NCBI GenBank assembly: GCA_029866005.1
Contig: JARXAE010000027.1
Span: 64,906-124,870, forward strand
Length of the DNA: 59,965 nucleotides
Source: Fimbriimonas sp.
GTDB lineage: Bacteria > Armatimonadota > Fimbriimonadia > Fimbriimonadales > Fimbriimonadaceae
Direction: 5' to 3'
The notes under the pieces were generated by a model. That model did not search any database, was not told the origin of the DNA, and saw only the letters and a program-made list of their open reading frames with translations. Shown here one piece after another: positions 16,233-24,075 of this stretch; position 1 is the first letter of the stretch, and each line of letters begins with the position of its first letter. Both the position numbers and the translations under genes were made by a program.

Positions 16233-16988
16233 ATGTTGAAGCGGAAGCAACGCATAATCTCTCCTCGGATGAGTCAACGCAAAGGCAGGAAGCCCACATT
16301 GCAGGAGTTGGTAGATCAAGCAGGGCTTGACGTCATCGGTCACAGAATTCGGAGGCTCCGAACTCGGCAGAACTATTCGATCCGTGATCTTGCGGATGTT
16401 GCCCAGGTAAGCAAGAACACGCTCCTGAGGCTCGAACAGGGGCATCCAACTCACTTGAGTACCATCGTTGCGGTTTGCAAAGCCCTTAAGGTCAAGACTA
16501 GTTCAGTGGTGGGGTCGGAGACTCCACAGAGCTCGATTCGTGCAGTCCATAGGTTCTCGGACTACTGCTGGATGGACATGAACAACTTCTTGGGGAACGG
16601 GCAGGATGTTCCGTTGGACCCGGCGTTAGTGGCGGAGAACAAGCTTGGATCGGAAGTGACTCCCTTCTCGAACATGAAGGCTCGGTTTAGTGACGGAGCG
16701 TTCAATCCTAATATCATTTTGCTCACGCAGCCAACTCCTCGTCGTTCGCACCGCGGAGATGAGTTCGTCTGGGTCGTGTCAGGCAAGCTCAAGGTCGTTT
16801 TTGATGACCAGGAAATTGTTCTCGAAGAAGAGGAAGCCTGTATGTTTTGGGCCGCTGAGATGCACCACTATGAGCCAGCAAATGAGGGGGAGTCAGTGAA
16901 GGTGCTTTGCATCATTATTGACCCGTTTCCTGGGCAGCCCGTTCGTTTGCACATTGGCAAGGCAAAGCCGACGGATGAGGAAGAGTAA
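16233..16988 (+). CDS. XRE-family transcriptional regulator with cupin domain
   Basis: A 251-residue regulator. Residues about 33-90 form an HTH-XRE domain (IGHRIRRLRTRQNYSIRDLADVA, then VSKNTLLRLEQG). Residues 165-240 form a cupin (HRGDEFVWVVSGKLKVVFDDQ, then EACMFWAAEMHHYEPAN), which usually senses a small ligand. Start is the ATG at 16233; the ATG at 16269 is a possible alternative and keeps all domains. It lies 125 bases upstream of the first ribosomal gene. Confidence 0.9.
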   Translation: MLKRKQRIISPRMSQRKGRKPTLQELVDQAGLDVIGHRIRRLRTRQNYSIRDLADVAQVSKNTLLRLEQGHPTHLSTIVAVCKALKVKTSSVVGSETPQSSIRAVHRFSDYCWMDMNNFLGNGQDVPLDPALVAENKLGSEVTPFSNMKARFSDGAFNPNIILLTQPTPRRSHRGDEFVWVVSGKLKVVFDDQEIVLEEEEACMFWAAEMHHYEPANEGESVKVLCIIIDPFPGQPVRLHIGKAKPTDEEE

Positions 16989-17000
16989 AAGTCGCAAACT

Positions 17001-17020
17001 TTTGAGGTATCATTTCTCGT
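17001..17020 (+). promoter_or_regulatory. Promoter-like motif upstream of rpsN
   Basis: TTTTGAGGTATCATTTCTCG contains TATCAT, a plausible -10. It nearly repeats the segment CTTGAGTATCATTCTC found upstream of rpmJ (from 23057). The -35 here is poor. Shared occurrence in front of both ribosomal units is the main support. Confidence 0.4.
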
Positions 17021-17113
17021 TGGCTGCCTCGGCAGTCACTACAACCTAACCCCGAGTATCGCAAGGCCGGTTCGCCGCCGCGACTTGTACCTACTCGACA
17101 ACGGTGGTCACGT

Positions 17114-17407
17114 ATGGCGAAAGAATCATTAATCCAAAAGCACAGAGTGCAGTCGGCCCAATGGGCGCGCCTCATTGCGGAAGAAAAGGCAATCCTTGAA
17201 CTTCCCAAAGAGAAACGCGAAGAGGCTTTGGCTGCTTTCAAAGCGAAGCGAATCAAGAACCGAATGTTCAAGACGCGACGCTACAACCGATGCAACCTTA
17301 CTGGTCGCGCACACGGTTACATCGGCTTCTTCGGCCTCTGCCGACAGTCCTTCCGGGAGAAGGCTCACCGCGGTGAACTTCCGGGCATCACCAAGTCCAG
17401 CTGGTAA
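17114..17407 (+). CDS. rpsN: 30S ribosomal protein S14
   Basis: S14 is a small-subunit head protein. At 97 residues it is the long form, ending in the conserved [10 protein letters not shown]. The [10 protein letters not shown] and [10 protein letters not shown] segments keep only two of the four cysteines found in zinc-binding S14, so it groups with the zinc-free long form. It is the first ribosomal gene of this block, with the usual preceding genes (rplN, rplX, rplE) not upstream in the window. Confidence 0.95.
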   Translation: MAKESLIQKHRVQSAQWARLIAEEKAILELPKEKREEALAAFKAKRIKNRMFKTRRYNRCNLTGRAHGYIGFFGLCRQSFREKAHRGELPGITKSSW

Positions 17408-17424
17408 TCAGCAAGGTTTCTAAT

Positions 17425-17820
17425 ATGCACAGCGATCCAATTGCAGATCTACTCACGCGAATTCGAAACGGATGCCAGGCGCGGATGATTAGCGTCGATG
17501 TTCCTCACTCGAAGATCAAAGTTGAAATTGTCAAACTTCTTCAGGCCGAGGGATACGTCGAAAGCTACGAAGTCACGACTGAATCCAAGTTTCCCAACAT
17601 TCGTGTTGTTCTCAAATACGACAACCGACGACGACCGCTCATTCATGAGCTGAAGCGGGTTTCCAAACCAGGTCTTCGCGTCTACTCGGACGTCACCGAA
17701 CTCAAGCCCATTCGTAACGGTCTTGCCACGCGCATCATCACCACGAATATGGGATTGATGACCGACCGCGAGGCGCGCCGACGCAAAATCGGCGGCGAAG
17801 TCCTCTGTGAGGTGTACTAA
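17425..17820 (+). CDS. rpsH: 30S ribosomal protein S8
   Basis: S8 binds the central domain of 16S rRNA and often controls the spc operon by binding its mRNA. The 131-residue protein starts DPIADLLTRIRNGCQARM and ends with NGLATRIITTNMGLMTDREAR and GGEVLCEVY, all family hallmarks. It follows rpsN by 17 bases. Confidence 0.97.
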   Translation: MHSDPIADLLTRIRNGCQARMISVDVPHSKIKVEIVKLLQAEGYVESYEVTTESKFPNIRVVLKYDNRRRPLIHELKRVSKPGLRVYSDVTELKPIRNGLATRIITTNMGLMTDREARRRKIGGEVLCEVY

Positions 17821-17822
17821 CC

Positions 17823-18389
17823 ATGTCACGAATCGGAATTAAGCCAATCGAAGTCCCAGGTGGAGTCACGATTTCTGTGGAGGAAGCAACCAACACAGTC
17901 GTCGTCAAAGGCCCGAAGGGTGAGCTTCGACAGCCAATCTCCCGCTTGCTTTCACTGAAGCAAGAGGACGGAAAGGTCAATCTTGAGCGTCCAAACAACT
18001 TGCGAGAAGCGCGAAGCCAGCACGGCCTCGCTCGAACGCTCGTCTTCAACATGGTTGAAGGCGTGACGAAGGGTCACACCAAGCAGCTCGACATCATCGG
18101 TGTCGGTTACCGCGCCACCATGGAGGGTCGAGGCCTCAACCTCGCAATGGGCTATTCGCACCCAGTTAAGGTCGAAGCTCCCGAGGGAATCACCCTCGAG
18201 ATCAAGGCTGATGACAAGGCTCGAACCCAAAGCATCATCGTCACTGGTATCGATAAGGCCCTCGTGGGTCAGGTCGCTGCCGACATCCGAAAGGTCCGAA
18301 AGCCAGAGCCGTACAAGGGCAAGGGAATTCGCTACCAGGGTGAAGTGGTCAAGCTGAAGGCCGGTAAGCGCGCCTCGGCTAAGAAGTAA
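17823..18389 (+). CDS. rplF: 50S ribosomal protein L6
   Basis: L6 sits near the factor-binding site of the large subunit. The 188 residues begin MSRIGIKPIEVPGGVTIS and end with RKPEPYKGKGIRYQGE, the family C-terminal signature. It starts two bases after the rpsH stop. Confidence 0.97.
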   Translation: MSRIGIKPIEVPGGVTISVEEATNTVVVKGPKGELRQPISRLLSLKQEDGKVNLERPNNLREARSQHGLARTLVFNMVEGVTKGHTKQLDIIGVGYRATMEGRGLNLAMGYSHPVKVEAPEGITLEIKADDKARTQSIIVTGIDKALVGQVAADIRKVRKPEPYKGKGIRYQGEVVKLKAGKRASAKK

Positions 18390-18399
18390 GGAGTAACAC

Positions 18400-18753
18400 A
18401 TGGCAAAGAAAACAAGACATGAACTTCGCCTTGCACGGCACGCTCGCCTTCGAAAGCGAGTCACCGGAACTCCGGAAAAGCCGCGCCTGAGCGTCTATCG
18501 TAGCCTGAAGCACATTTCAGCGCAAATCATCGACGACACAACGGGTCGAACCCTCGTTGCAGCTAGCTCCCTTGAAAAAGAGCTGAGTGCAACCGGGAAC
18601 ATTGAAGGTGCTAAGTTGGTTGGCAAGGCAATCGCCGAGCGAGCCAAGACCGCTGGCCTTTCAGCCGTTATTTTTGATCGTGGAGGCTTCCAATACCACG
18701 GCCGAGTCGCATCCCTCGCGGATGGAGCTCGAGAAGCTGGGTTGGAGTTCTAA
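18400..18753 (+). CDS. rplR: 50S ribosomal protein L18
   Basis: L18 binds 5S rRNA. The 117-residue protein has [18 protein letters not shown] and ends in [19 protein letters not shown], the conserved tail. A good GGAG ribosome-binding site precedes the ATG. Confidence 0.97.
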   Translation: MAKKTRHELRLARHARLRKRVTGTPEKPRLSVYRSLKHISAQIIDDTTGRTLVAASSLEKELSATGNIEGAKLVGKAIAERAKTAGLSAVIFDRGGFQYHGRVASLADGAREAGLEF

Positions 18754-18756
18754 ACC

Positions 18757-19332
18757 ATGAGAATGATGAACCGATTGAGCGGAAAGCGAGAGAGCCGGAA
18801 TACCGAAGGCCCTCAGCTCGACGTTCGAGTTATCCGAACAAACAAGGTCTTTAAGACCCACAAGGGTGGAAAAACTGCTAGCTGGTCGATCCTTGTCGTT
18901 GTTGGAGACAACAAAGGCAGTGTCGGCGTTGGTCTCGGAAAGGCTCGGGGAATTCCCGACGCCATCCGCAAGGCTGAAGAAGCTGCTCGAAAGGCAATGT
19001 TCAAGGTCCCAATGATTGGCCAAACGATCCCTCACGAGATCGTGGCTGTCAGCGGAACCGCTCAGGTCATGCTCCGACCAGCTGCGCCAGGATCTGGTGT
19101 TAAGGCTGGTGGTGCAGTCCGAGCTTGCCTTGAAGCATGCGGAATCCACAACGTTCTCGCTAAGTCGCTCGGTAGCCGAAACGCCATCAACATGGCGTAC
19201 GCCACCATCGAAGCGTTCAAGTCTTTGTCTAACCCCGAAGACGTTGCGGCTCGACGTGGTATCGAAACCAAGCAACTTGTACCTTGGCTTGAAAAGGCTC
19301 GCAAGGAGGAAGAATTCAATGCTTCGCATTAA
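18757..19332 (+). CDS. rpsE: 30S ribosomal protein S5
   Basis: S5 helps decoding accuracy. The 191-residue protein has the double-stranded-RNA-like N-domain (KGGKTASWSILVVVGDNKG, GLGKARGIPDAIRKAEEAA) and the second domain with APGSGVKAGGAVR and NVLAKSLGSRNAINMAYATI. The last 14 bases overlap rpmD, so the two are probably coupled. Confidence 0.96.
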   Translation: MRMMNRLSGKRESRNTEGPQLDVRVIRTNKVFKTHKGGKTASWSILVVVGDNKGSVGVGLGKARGIPDAIRKAEEAARKAMFKVPMIGQTIPHEIVAVSGTAQVMLRPAAPGSGVKAGGAVRACLEACGIHNVLAKSLGSRNAINMAYATIEAFKSLSNPEDVAARRGIETKQLVPWLEKARKEEEFNASH

Positions 19333-19654
19333 ACTCATTCGATCTACGGTAGCTCACCAGTGGCGAACCCGCCGCGTGGTTGAATCTCTCGGTCTTCGCA
19401 AGATCAACCAAGTGGTTGAGCACGATGATACCGCTGTGATTCGAGGAATGATCCACCGCGTTAAGGAGCTCCTTGTCGTTGAAGAAGTAGAAGGAACCCC
19501 GACTAAGAAGAACAAGCCAGCCAAGGCTGCTACTGCTGTCGCCGAAAAGCCTGTCAAGAAGGCAGCGGCGAAGAAAGAAGCAACGGTTGCAGAAGCTCCG
19601 GCGTCGGAAGAAAAGCCTAAAAAGAAGGCAACTAAGAAATCGGAGGATAGCTAA
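19319..19654 (+). CDS. rpmD: 50S ribosomal protein L30 with long basic C-terminal extension
   Basis: The start is the ATG at 19319, overlapping rpsE by 14 bases. An upstream in-frame start would lie inside rpsE and is rejected. Residues 1-59 are L30 (MLRIKLIRSTVAHQWRTRRV, LGLRKINQVVEHDDTAVIRGMI). Residues 60-111 are an added tail rich in Lys, Ala, Glu and Pro (KKAAAKKEATVAEAP). L30 is normally about 60 residues, so the protein is almost doubled. The tail looks disordered and could contact rRNA. Confidence 0.93.
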   Translation: MLRIKLIRSTVAHQWRTRRVVESLGLRKINQVVEHDDTAVIRGMIHRVKELLVVEEVEGTPTKKNKPAKAATAVAEKPVKKAAAKKEATVAEAPASEEKPKKKATKKSEDS

Positions 19655-19656
19655 AC

Positions 19657-20100
19657 ATGGGTCTGCATAACTTTTCACCAAGCCCCGGCTCCACTCGTCC
19701 AAAGCGACGTGTAGCTCGTGGCATCGGCTCGGGAATGGGTAAAACCGCAACCCGAGGTACCAAGGGACAGAAGGCACGACGCCAGATTCACCCTAACTTC
19801 GAAGGCGGCCAGAGCCCCATCTTCCGCCGACTTCCGGTGAAGAAGGGCTTCCGAAACGTCAATCACCTCGAGTTTTCGGTGGTGAACCTGGACGATCTTG
19901 AGAAGCATTTCAGCGCGGGTGACGAAGTCACCATCGAAGCGTTGATCGCTAAGGGCGTTGTTTCGCTCGCAAAGGTCGACGGAGTCAAAGTCCTCGCCTT
20001 TGGCACGCTCAGCAAGAAGCTGACGGTCAAGGCACATCGCTTCAGCGCGAAAGCAAAGGAAGCGATTGAGGCCAACGGAGGCCAGGCAGTCTCACTGTGA
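19657..20100 (+). CDS. rplO: 50S ribosomal protein L15
   Basis: L15 is a late-assembly large-subunit protein. The 147 residues show the Gly/Arg-rich N-terminus (RRVARGIGSGMGKTATRGTK, then GFEGGQSP-like GGQSPIFRRLPVKKGF) and the conserved C-terminal AHRFSAKAKEAIEANGG. Its stop overlaps the GTG start of secY. Confidence 0.96.
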   Translation: MGLHNFSPSPGSTRPKRRVARGIGSGMGKTATRGTKGQKARRQIHPNFEGGQSPIFRRLPVKKGFRNVNHLEFSVVNLDDLEKHFSAGDEVTIEALIAKGVVSLAKVDGVKVLAFGTLSKKLTVKAHRFSAKAKEAIEANGGQAVSL

Positions 20101-21500
20101 GCTTCGGCGGCTTCGGCGGCGGCTATTCAGGCGGCGGAGGGGATAAATCCCTTTCGCTGCCTTTGACGCAAATCTTTAAGCTTGCTTGGGAGGACGAGGA
20201 TCTTCGCGCTCGCCTGAAGTTCGTCTTGCTCATGTTTGCTGTGTTCGCTCTTGGCGTTCACATTCCGGTGCCTGTGCCCGGGTTCTCGGAAGAGCGAATG
20301 CTCGAAGCTCTTGAAAAGAGCCAAGTTTTCCAGCTGATCGACGCATTTGGCGGCGGTGCTTTGCGCCGGCTGTCCATCTTTGCGCTCGGCATGAACCCTT
20401 ACATTACGGCGTCAATCATCATCCAAATTCTCACCACGGCGTTCCCCGCCATGAAGAAGGAGATGGAAGAGGGCGGCGAGTATGCGCGGAAAAAGCAGAA
20501 TCAGCGCACACGCGGTCTCACGATCCTCATGTGCATCCTGCAGGGATGGGGATACATTACGATGCTGGAGCAAGCCGTTCAAGGCCTGCCTCTCGGCACA
20601 AAGCTAATGATCTTGACCTTCTGGACCGCAGGTTCAATGTTCACCCTCTGGCTCGGCGAGCAGATTTCTGAAAGAGGAATCGGAAACGGCGTTTCCTTGA
20701 TGATCTTCGCCGGAATCATGATCGCTCTGCCTTACCAAGGCCAGAAGTTGCTGCAAGGCCTTCGAGATGGAGCAGTTTCACCATTCAGCGTCATCACTCT
20801 GATTGCGTTGTTCCTTGCTTCAACTTGGTTGATCGTCCACTTTACCGCCGCTCAGCGCCGAATTCCGGTTCAGCACATGCGACGGATGGTTGGAACCAAA
20901 GCGGTTGGCGGAAAGACCAGCTATTTGCCGTTCTCGCTTTTGATGGCGGGAGTTATCCCGATCATCTTTGCGTCGGCAATCATCTACCTGCCACAGCAGT
21001 TTGGAACCATGCTTGGCGGCGAAGCTGCTAAGCCGGAAGGAATTGCGAAGCTTGGTTCGATGCTGATTTCCCTCGGGAACTACATCAACCCTTCGCCATC
21101 TGGTCCTCTGTTCGGCATCAACTTCATCATCAACCCGATAGGTTGTTTGGTGTACGTGGCGATGATCTTCTTCTTCAGCTACTTCTGGACCGCAATCCAG
21201 TACAACGTCGAAGATATCAGCAACAACCTCAAACGAGGCGGTTCGATCATCCCCGGTGTCCGACCTGGAAAGCAGACGAAAGACTTCCTCGACGACGTGA
21301 TCTCCAAGATCACCATCGTTGGGGCTGGGTTCATCTCGCTCGTTGCTCTGCTCCAGTACATCACCCCAGCGGTGACCAAGCTGGACTACCGCTACGGTGT
21401 CGGTATGGTCGGCGGAACGTCGCTTCTGATTCTTGTGAGCGTTGCTCTCGAGACGATGCGCCAAATTGAAGCCAACCTGCTGATGAAGCAGTACGACTAA
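20097..21500 (+). CDS. secY: Protein translocase subunit SecY
   Basis: SecY is the channel of the Sec export system in the inner membrane. The 467-residue protein has ten hydrophobic helices and the hallmarks LGMNPYITASIIIQILTTAFP, QGWGYI, GEQISERGIGNGVSLMIFAG and RIPVQHMRRMVG. It starts with a GTG that overlaps the rplO stop by four bases. The N-terminus before the first helix is unusually glycine-rich (residues 2-15). A strong stem-loop follows the stop. Confidence 0.97.
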   Translation: MSFGGFGGGYSGGGGDKSLSLPLTQIFKLAWEDEDLRARLKFVLLMFAVFALGVHIPVPVPGFSEERMLEALEKSQVFQLIDAFGGGALRRLSIFALGMNPYITASIIIQILTTAFPAMKKEMEEGGEYARKKQNQRTRGLTILMCILQGWGYITMLEQAVQGLPLGTKLMILTFWTAGSMFTLWLGEQISERGIGNGVSLMIFAGIMIALPYQGQKLLQGLRDGAVSPFSVITLIALFLASTWLIVHFTAAQRRIPVQHMRRMVGTKAVGGKTSYLPFSLLMAGVIPIIFASAIIYLPQQFGTMLGGEAAKPEGIAKLGSMLISLGNYINPSPSGPLFGINFIINPIGCLVYVAMIFFFSYFWTAIQYNVEDISNNLKRGGSIIPGVRPGKQTKDFLDDVISKITIVGAGFISLVALLQYITPAVTKLDYRYGVGMVGGTSLLILVSVALETMRQIEANLLMKQYD

Positions 21501-21512
21501 ACCCAATCAGAG

Positions 21513-21547
21513 CCTATCAGTCTTATCGATCCGATAAGGCTGATAGG
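21513..21547 (+). promoter_or_regulatory. Long stem-loop between secY and adk
   Basis: CCTATCAGTCTTATCG pairs with CGATAAGGCTGATAGG. The 16-pair stem has one G-U pair and a 3-base loop. No T-run follows, so it is not a standard terminator. It may mark an RNA-processing site or an attenuator that separates secY and adk expression. Confidence 0.7.
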
Positions 21548-21562
21548 ACAGAGACCTCAACG

Positions 21563-22207
21563 ATGAGACTGATCTTTATTGGCCCCCCAGGAGTTGGGAA
21601 AGGAACTCAGAGCGCCCTATTCGCAAGTCGAATGGGGATTTTCACTTTGTCTTCGGGTGAAATCTTCCGTAAAGAAATTGAGGCTCAAACCGATCTCGGG
21701 CGTTTGGCCCAAAGCTATATTCGACACGGCGACCTTGTCCCGAATGGAGTTACTATCGAGATGATGGCGAAGCGTCTTCGCGAGCCAGAAGTTCGAAAGA
21801 AGGGCTTCATCCTTGACGGGTTTCCCCGAACGATTCGCCAAGCTGAAGCACTGGAAGAGATTCTGACTGAGCTGGATATGCCGCTTGAATCGGTTGTTTC
21901 CTTAGAAGTAGATGTCCAACTTATCGTCGATCGGCTCAAGGATCGCTTGGGCTGCACAAAGTGCGGCGAAAACTACAACAGTAAATCGAAGCCACCAACG
22001 CGAGATGGGTTCTGTGACAAGTGTAATAGCCCGCTCATGGTGAGATCTGACGACCAGCCAGACGCGATTCGCAATCGACTCGAAAGCTTCCGAGCTGAAA
22101 CTGCTCCCGTAGTCGACTTCTATGAAAATCTGGGCCTCTTACGCCGAGTGGACTCCAGCCGTGACCCGGAGCAGGTTTACCAAGAGATTTTGAAGAGTAT
22201 TCAGTAA
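21563..22207 (+). CDS. adk: Adenylate kinase
   Basis: Adk interconverts AMP, ADP and ATP in the cytoplasm. The 214-residue protein has the P-loop GPPGVGKGTQ, the AMP-site segment LDGFPRTIRQAEAL and a long LID with CTKCG and CDKC, so the zinc-binding cysteine set is present. The stop is immediately followed by the map start. Confidence 0.97.
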   Translation: MRLIFIGPPGVGKGTQSALFASRMGIFTLSSGEIFRKEIEAQTDLGRLAQSYIRHGDLVPNGVTIEMMAKRLREPEVRKKGFILDGFPRTIRQAEALEEILTELDMPLESVVSLEVDVQLIVDRLKDRLGCTKCGENYNSKSKPPTRDGFCDKCNSPLMVRSDDQPDAIRNRLESFRAETAPVVDFYENLGLLRRVDSSRDPEQVYQEILKSIQ

Positions 22208-22963
22208 ATGGCAACTATCAAGAAGGCATCAGAAATCGCGAAAATCAAGGAGTCCGGACGCATCGTCGCACGGACGCTTCGTCTCGTTTCCGAAACGATC
22301 GTGCCGGGCAAAACGACACCGAAGCAACTCGACCAACTTGCTGAACGCCTCATCCGAGAGTCAGGAGGAGTCCCTTCTTTCCTCAACTATCGTGGCTTCC
22401 CCAATGCCGCCTGTATCGCCGTGAATAACGTTGTCGTCCACGGAATCCCGACCAACGAAGTTCTTCAGGAAGGGGATATCGTTACGCTCGACTTTGGAGT
22501 TTACAAAGACGGTTGGCACGCCGATAGCGCCTGGACATACCCGGTAGGACAGATCTCACCCATCGCTCAAAAGCTCCTCAACGTCACCCGCGAGTCTCTT
22601 TATCAGGGCATCGCCAAGGCCCGTCCCGGAAACTACACAGGCGACATTGGTCACGCAGTGCAGAAGTATGTGGAGAGCCATGGCTTTGGGGTCGTACGCG
22701 AACTTGTCGGCCACGGGATCGGCGAGAAGCTGCACGACGAACCTTCGAACATCCCCAATTTTGGCAAGCCTGGTAAGGGCGACAAGCTGAAAGAAGGCAT
22801 GTGCATCTGCATTGAGCCGATGATCAACGAAGGCACCTATAAGGTGAAAACCCTTGATGACGGCTGGACTGTCGTCACCGCGGACGACAAGCTTGCGGCG
22901 CACTTCGAGCATACAATTGCCATCTTGAAGTCTGGGCCTGAGATTTTAACCACTGAGGACTGA
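22208..22963 (+). CDS. map: Methionine aminopeptidase type I
   Basis: This enzyme removes the N-terminal Met from new proteins. The 251 residues have VVHGIPTNEVLQEGDIVTLDFGVYKDG and the metal-ligand segments GHGIGEKLHDEPSNIPNFG and CICIEPMINEG, all family landmarks. It starts directly after the adk stop. Confidence 0.97.
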   Translation: MATIKKASEIAKIKESGRIVARTLRLVSETIVPGKTTPKQLDQLAERLIRESGGVPSFLNYRGFPNAACIAVNNVVVHGIPTNEVLQEGDIVTLDFGVYKDGWHADSAWTYPVGQISPIAQKLLNVTRESLYQGIAKARPGNYTGDIGHAVQKYVESHGFGVVRELVGHGIGEKLHDEPSNIPNFGKPGKGDKLKEGMCICIEPMINEGTYKVKTLDDGWTVVTADDKLAAHFEHTIAILKSGPEILTTED

Positions 22964-23036
22964 GGATAGAACCTGATCAGGCGCGGCGACTTGATTGCTA
23001 AAGAATCGCGCCCGAAACAGACAAAGACGGTTTGAG

Positions 23037-23054
23037 GTTGCAAAATGGTGCAAC
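23037..23054. repeat. Inverted repeat overlapping rpmJ promoter
   Basis: GTTGCA (23037-23042) and TGCAAC (23049-23054) form an inverted repeat with a 6-base centre. It overlaps the candidate -35 box of the rpmJ promoter, so it could be a binding site for a regulator. Confidence 0.4.
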
Positions 23055-23067
23055 ACTTGAGTATCAT
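23039..23067 (+). promoter_or_regulatory. Candidate promoter of rpmJ-rpsM-rpsK-rpoA-rplQ
   Basis: TTGCAA (23039-23044) and TATCAT (23062-23067) are separated by exactly 17 bases, a good sigma-70-type spacing. It lies in the 197-base spacer after map where infA would be expected. Confidence 0.6.
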
Positions 23068-23160
23068 TCTCTATTGCGTCAGCCTTGGTTGATGGTGAAG
23101 CAATCCGCCGTTTCGGCGACCCGTATTCATCATAGACGACCGACGATGGACATTCAGATC

Positions 23161-23274
23161 ATGAAAGTGAGAGCAAGCGTTAAAAAGATTTGCGATAAAT
23201 GCAAGATCATCAAGCGGAACGGAGTCGTTCGCGTGATTTGTAGTGTTCCTAAGCACAAGCAACGACAGGGTTAA
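23161..23274 (+). CDS. rpmJ: 50S ribosomal protein L36
   Basis: A 37-residue protein starting [20 protein letters not shown] and continuing to [15 protein letters not shown]. It keeps the C-x2-C...C-x4-H zinc pattern of L36. An in-frame ATG at 23146 would add five residues, but MKVR is the family start. It is followed by rpsM after 11 bases. Confidence 0.96.
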   Translation: MKVRASVKKICDKCKIIKRNGVVRVICSVPKHKQRQG

Positions 23275-23285
23275 GAAGAGAATTT

Positions 23286-23663
23286 ATGGCACGTATTGCA
23301 GGTATCGACCTTCCGCGCGAAAAGATGGCGCAGTATGCCCTTCCCGTACTCTATGGGATTGGTAAGCACAACGTTATTGAGCTTTTGGAGAAGACTCAGA
23401 TTGATCCTCGAAAGAAGATCAAGGATCTCGATGAGAACGAGATTCAGAGACTTCGAGAAGTTCTCGATGCGGACTACCAAATCGAAGGCGACCTGCGCCG
23501 AGAAGTCCAAACCAACATTCGCCGACTGATGGAAATCCGCTGCTACCGCGGAATCCGCCACTCGCGAGGCCTGCCGACCCGTGGTCAGCGCACCCGAAGC
23601 AACGCCCGAACTCGAAAGGGTAAGGCAAAGACCGTTGCCGGAAAGAAGAAGGCCAAAAAGTAA
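23286..23663 (+). CDS. rpsM: 30S ribosomal protein S13
   Basis: S13 sits at the subunit interface. The 125 residues begin [20 protein letters not shown] and include the helix-hairpin region [14 protein letters not shown] and the C-terminal [22 protein letters not shown] signature. Confidence 0.97.
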   Translation: MARIAGIDLPREKMAQYALPVLYGIGKHNVIELLEKTQIDPRKKIKDLDENEIQRLREVLDADYQIEGDLRREVQTNIRRLMEIRCYRGIRHSRGLPTRGQRTRSNARTRKGKAKTVAGKKKAKK

Positions 23664-23673
23664 GAGTTAAAGA

Positions 23674-24066
23674 ATGGCACGCAAAACAACGACCCGAGGA
23701 AAGCAGAAAGAAAAGAAGAACATTCCAATTGGAGTGGCTCACGTTCATGCTTCGTTCAACAATACGATCATTACGATCACCGATCCAAACGGTAACACGA
23801 TCAGCTGGGCAAGTGCAGGCAACGTGAACTTCAAGGGCAGCCGAAAGGGCACCCCGTTCGCCGCGCAGGTCGCAGCCGATAAGGCTTCGCGAATCGCTCA
23901 GGAGCACGGACTCAAGCAGATCAGCATTCAAGTCAACGGTCCAGGATCTGGACGAGAAACTGCAATGCGTGCCCTTGCCGCTTCTGGCCTTGAAGTCACC
24001 CACATCGTTGATGTGACCCCGCTTCCGCACAACGGATGCCGACCTCCAAAGCGACGCCGAGTCTAA
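23674..24066 (+). CDS. rpsK: 30S ribosomal protein S11
   Basis: S11 is a platform protein of the small subunit. The 130-residue sequence has [21 protein letters not shown] and the closing [17 protein letters not shown]. In many bacteria rpsD follows; here rpoA follows directly after 9 bases. Confidence 0.97.
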   Translation: MARKTTTRGKQKEKKNIPIGVAHVHASFNNTIITITDPNGNTISWASAGNVNFKGSRKGTPFAAQVAADKASRIAQEHGLKQISIQVNGPGSGRETAMRALAASGLEVTHIVDVTPLPHNGCRPPKRRRV

Positions 24067-24075
24067 GAATCACCC

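Noticed and set aside
16989-17113. Possible ribosomal leader or remnant of rplE before rpsN
   Set aside because: No reading frame resembles L5, and the small hairpins are too weak to name a regulatory RNA.
22964-23160. Possible infA between map and rpmJ
   Set aside because: The 197 bases hold no frame with IF1 features. The spacer instead contains a promoter.
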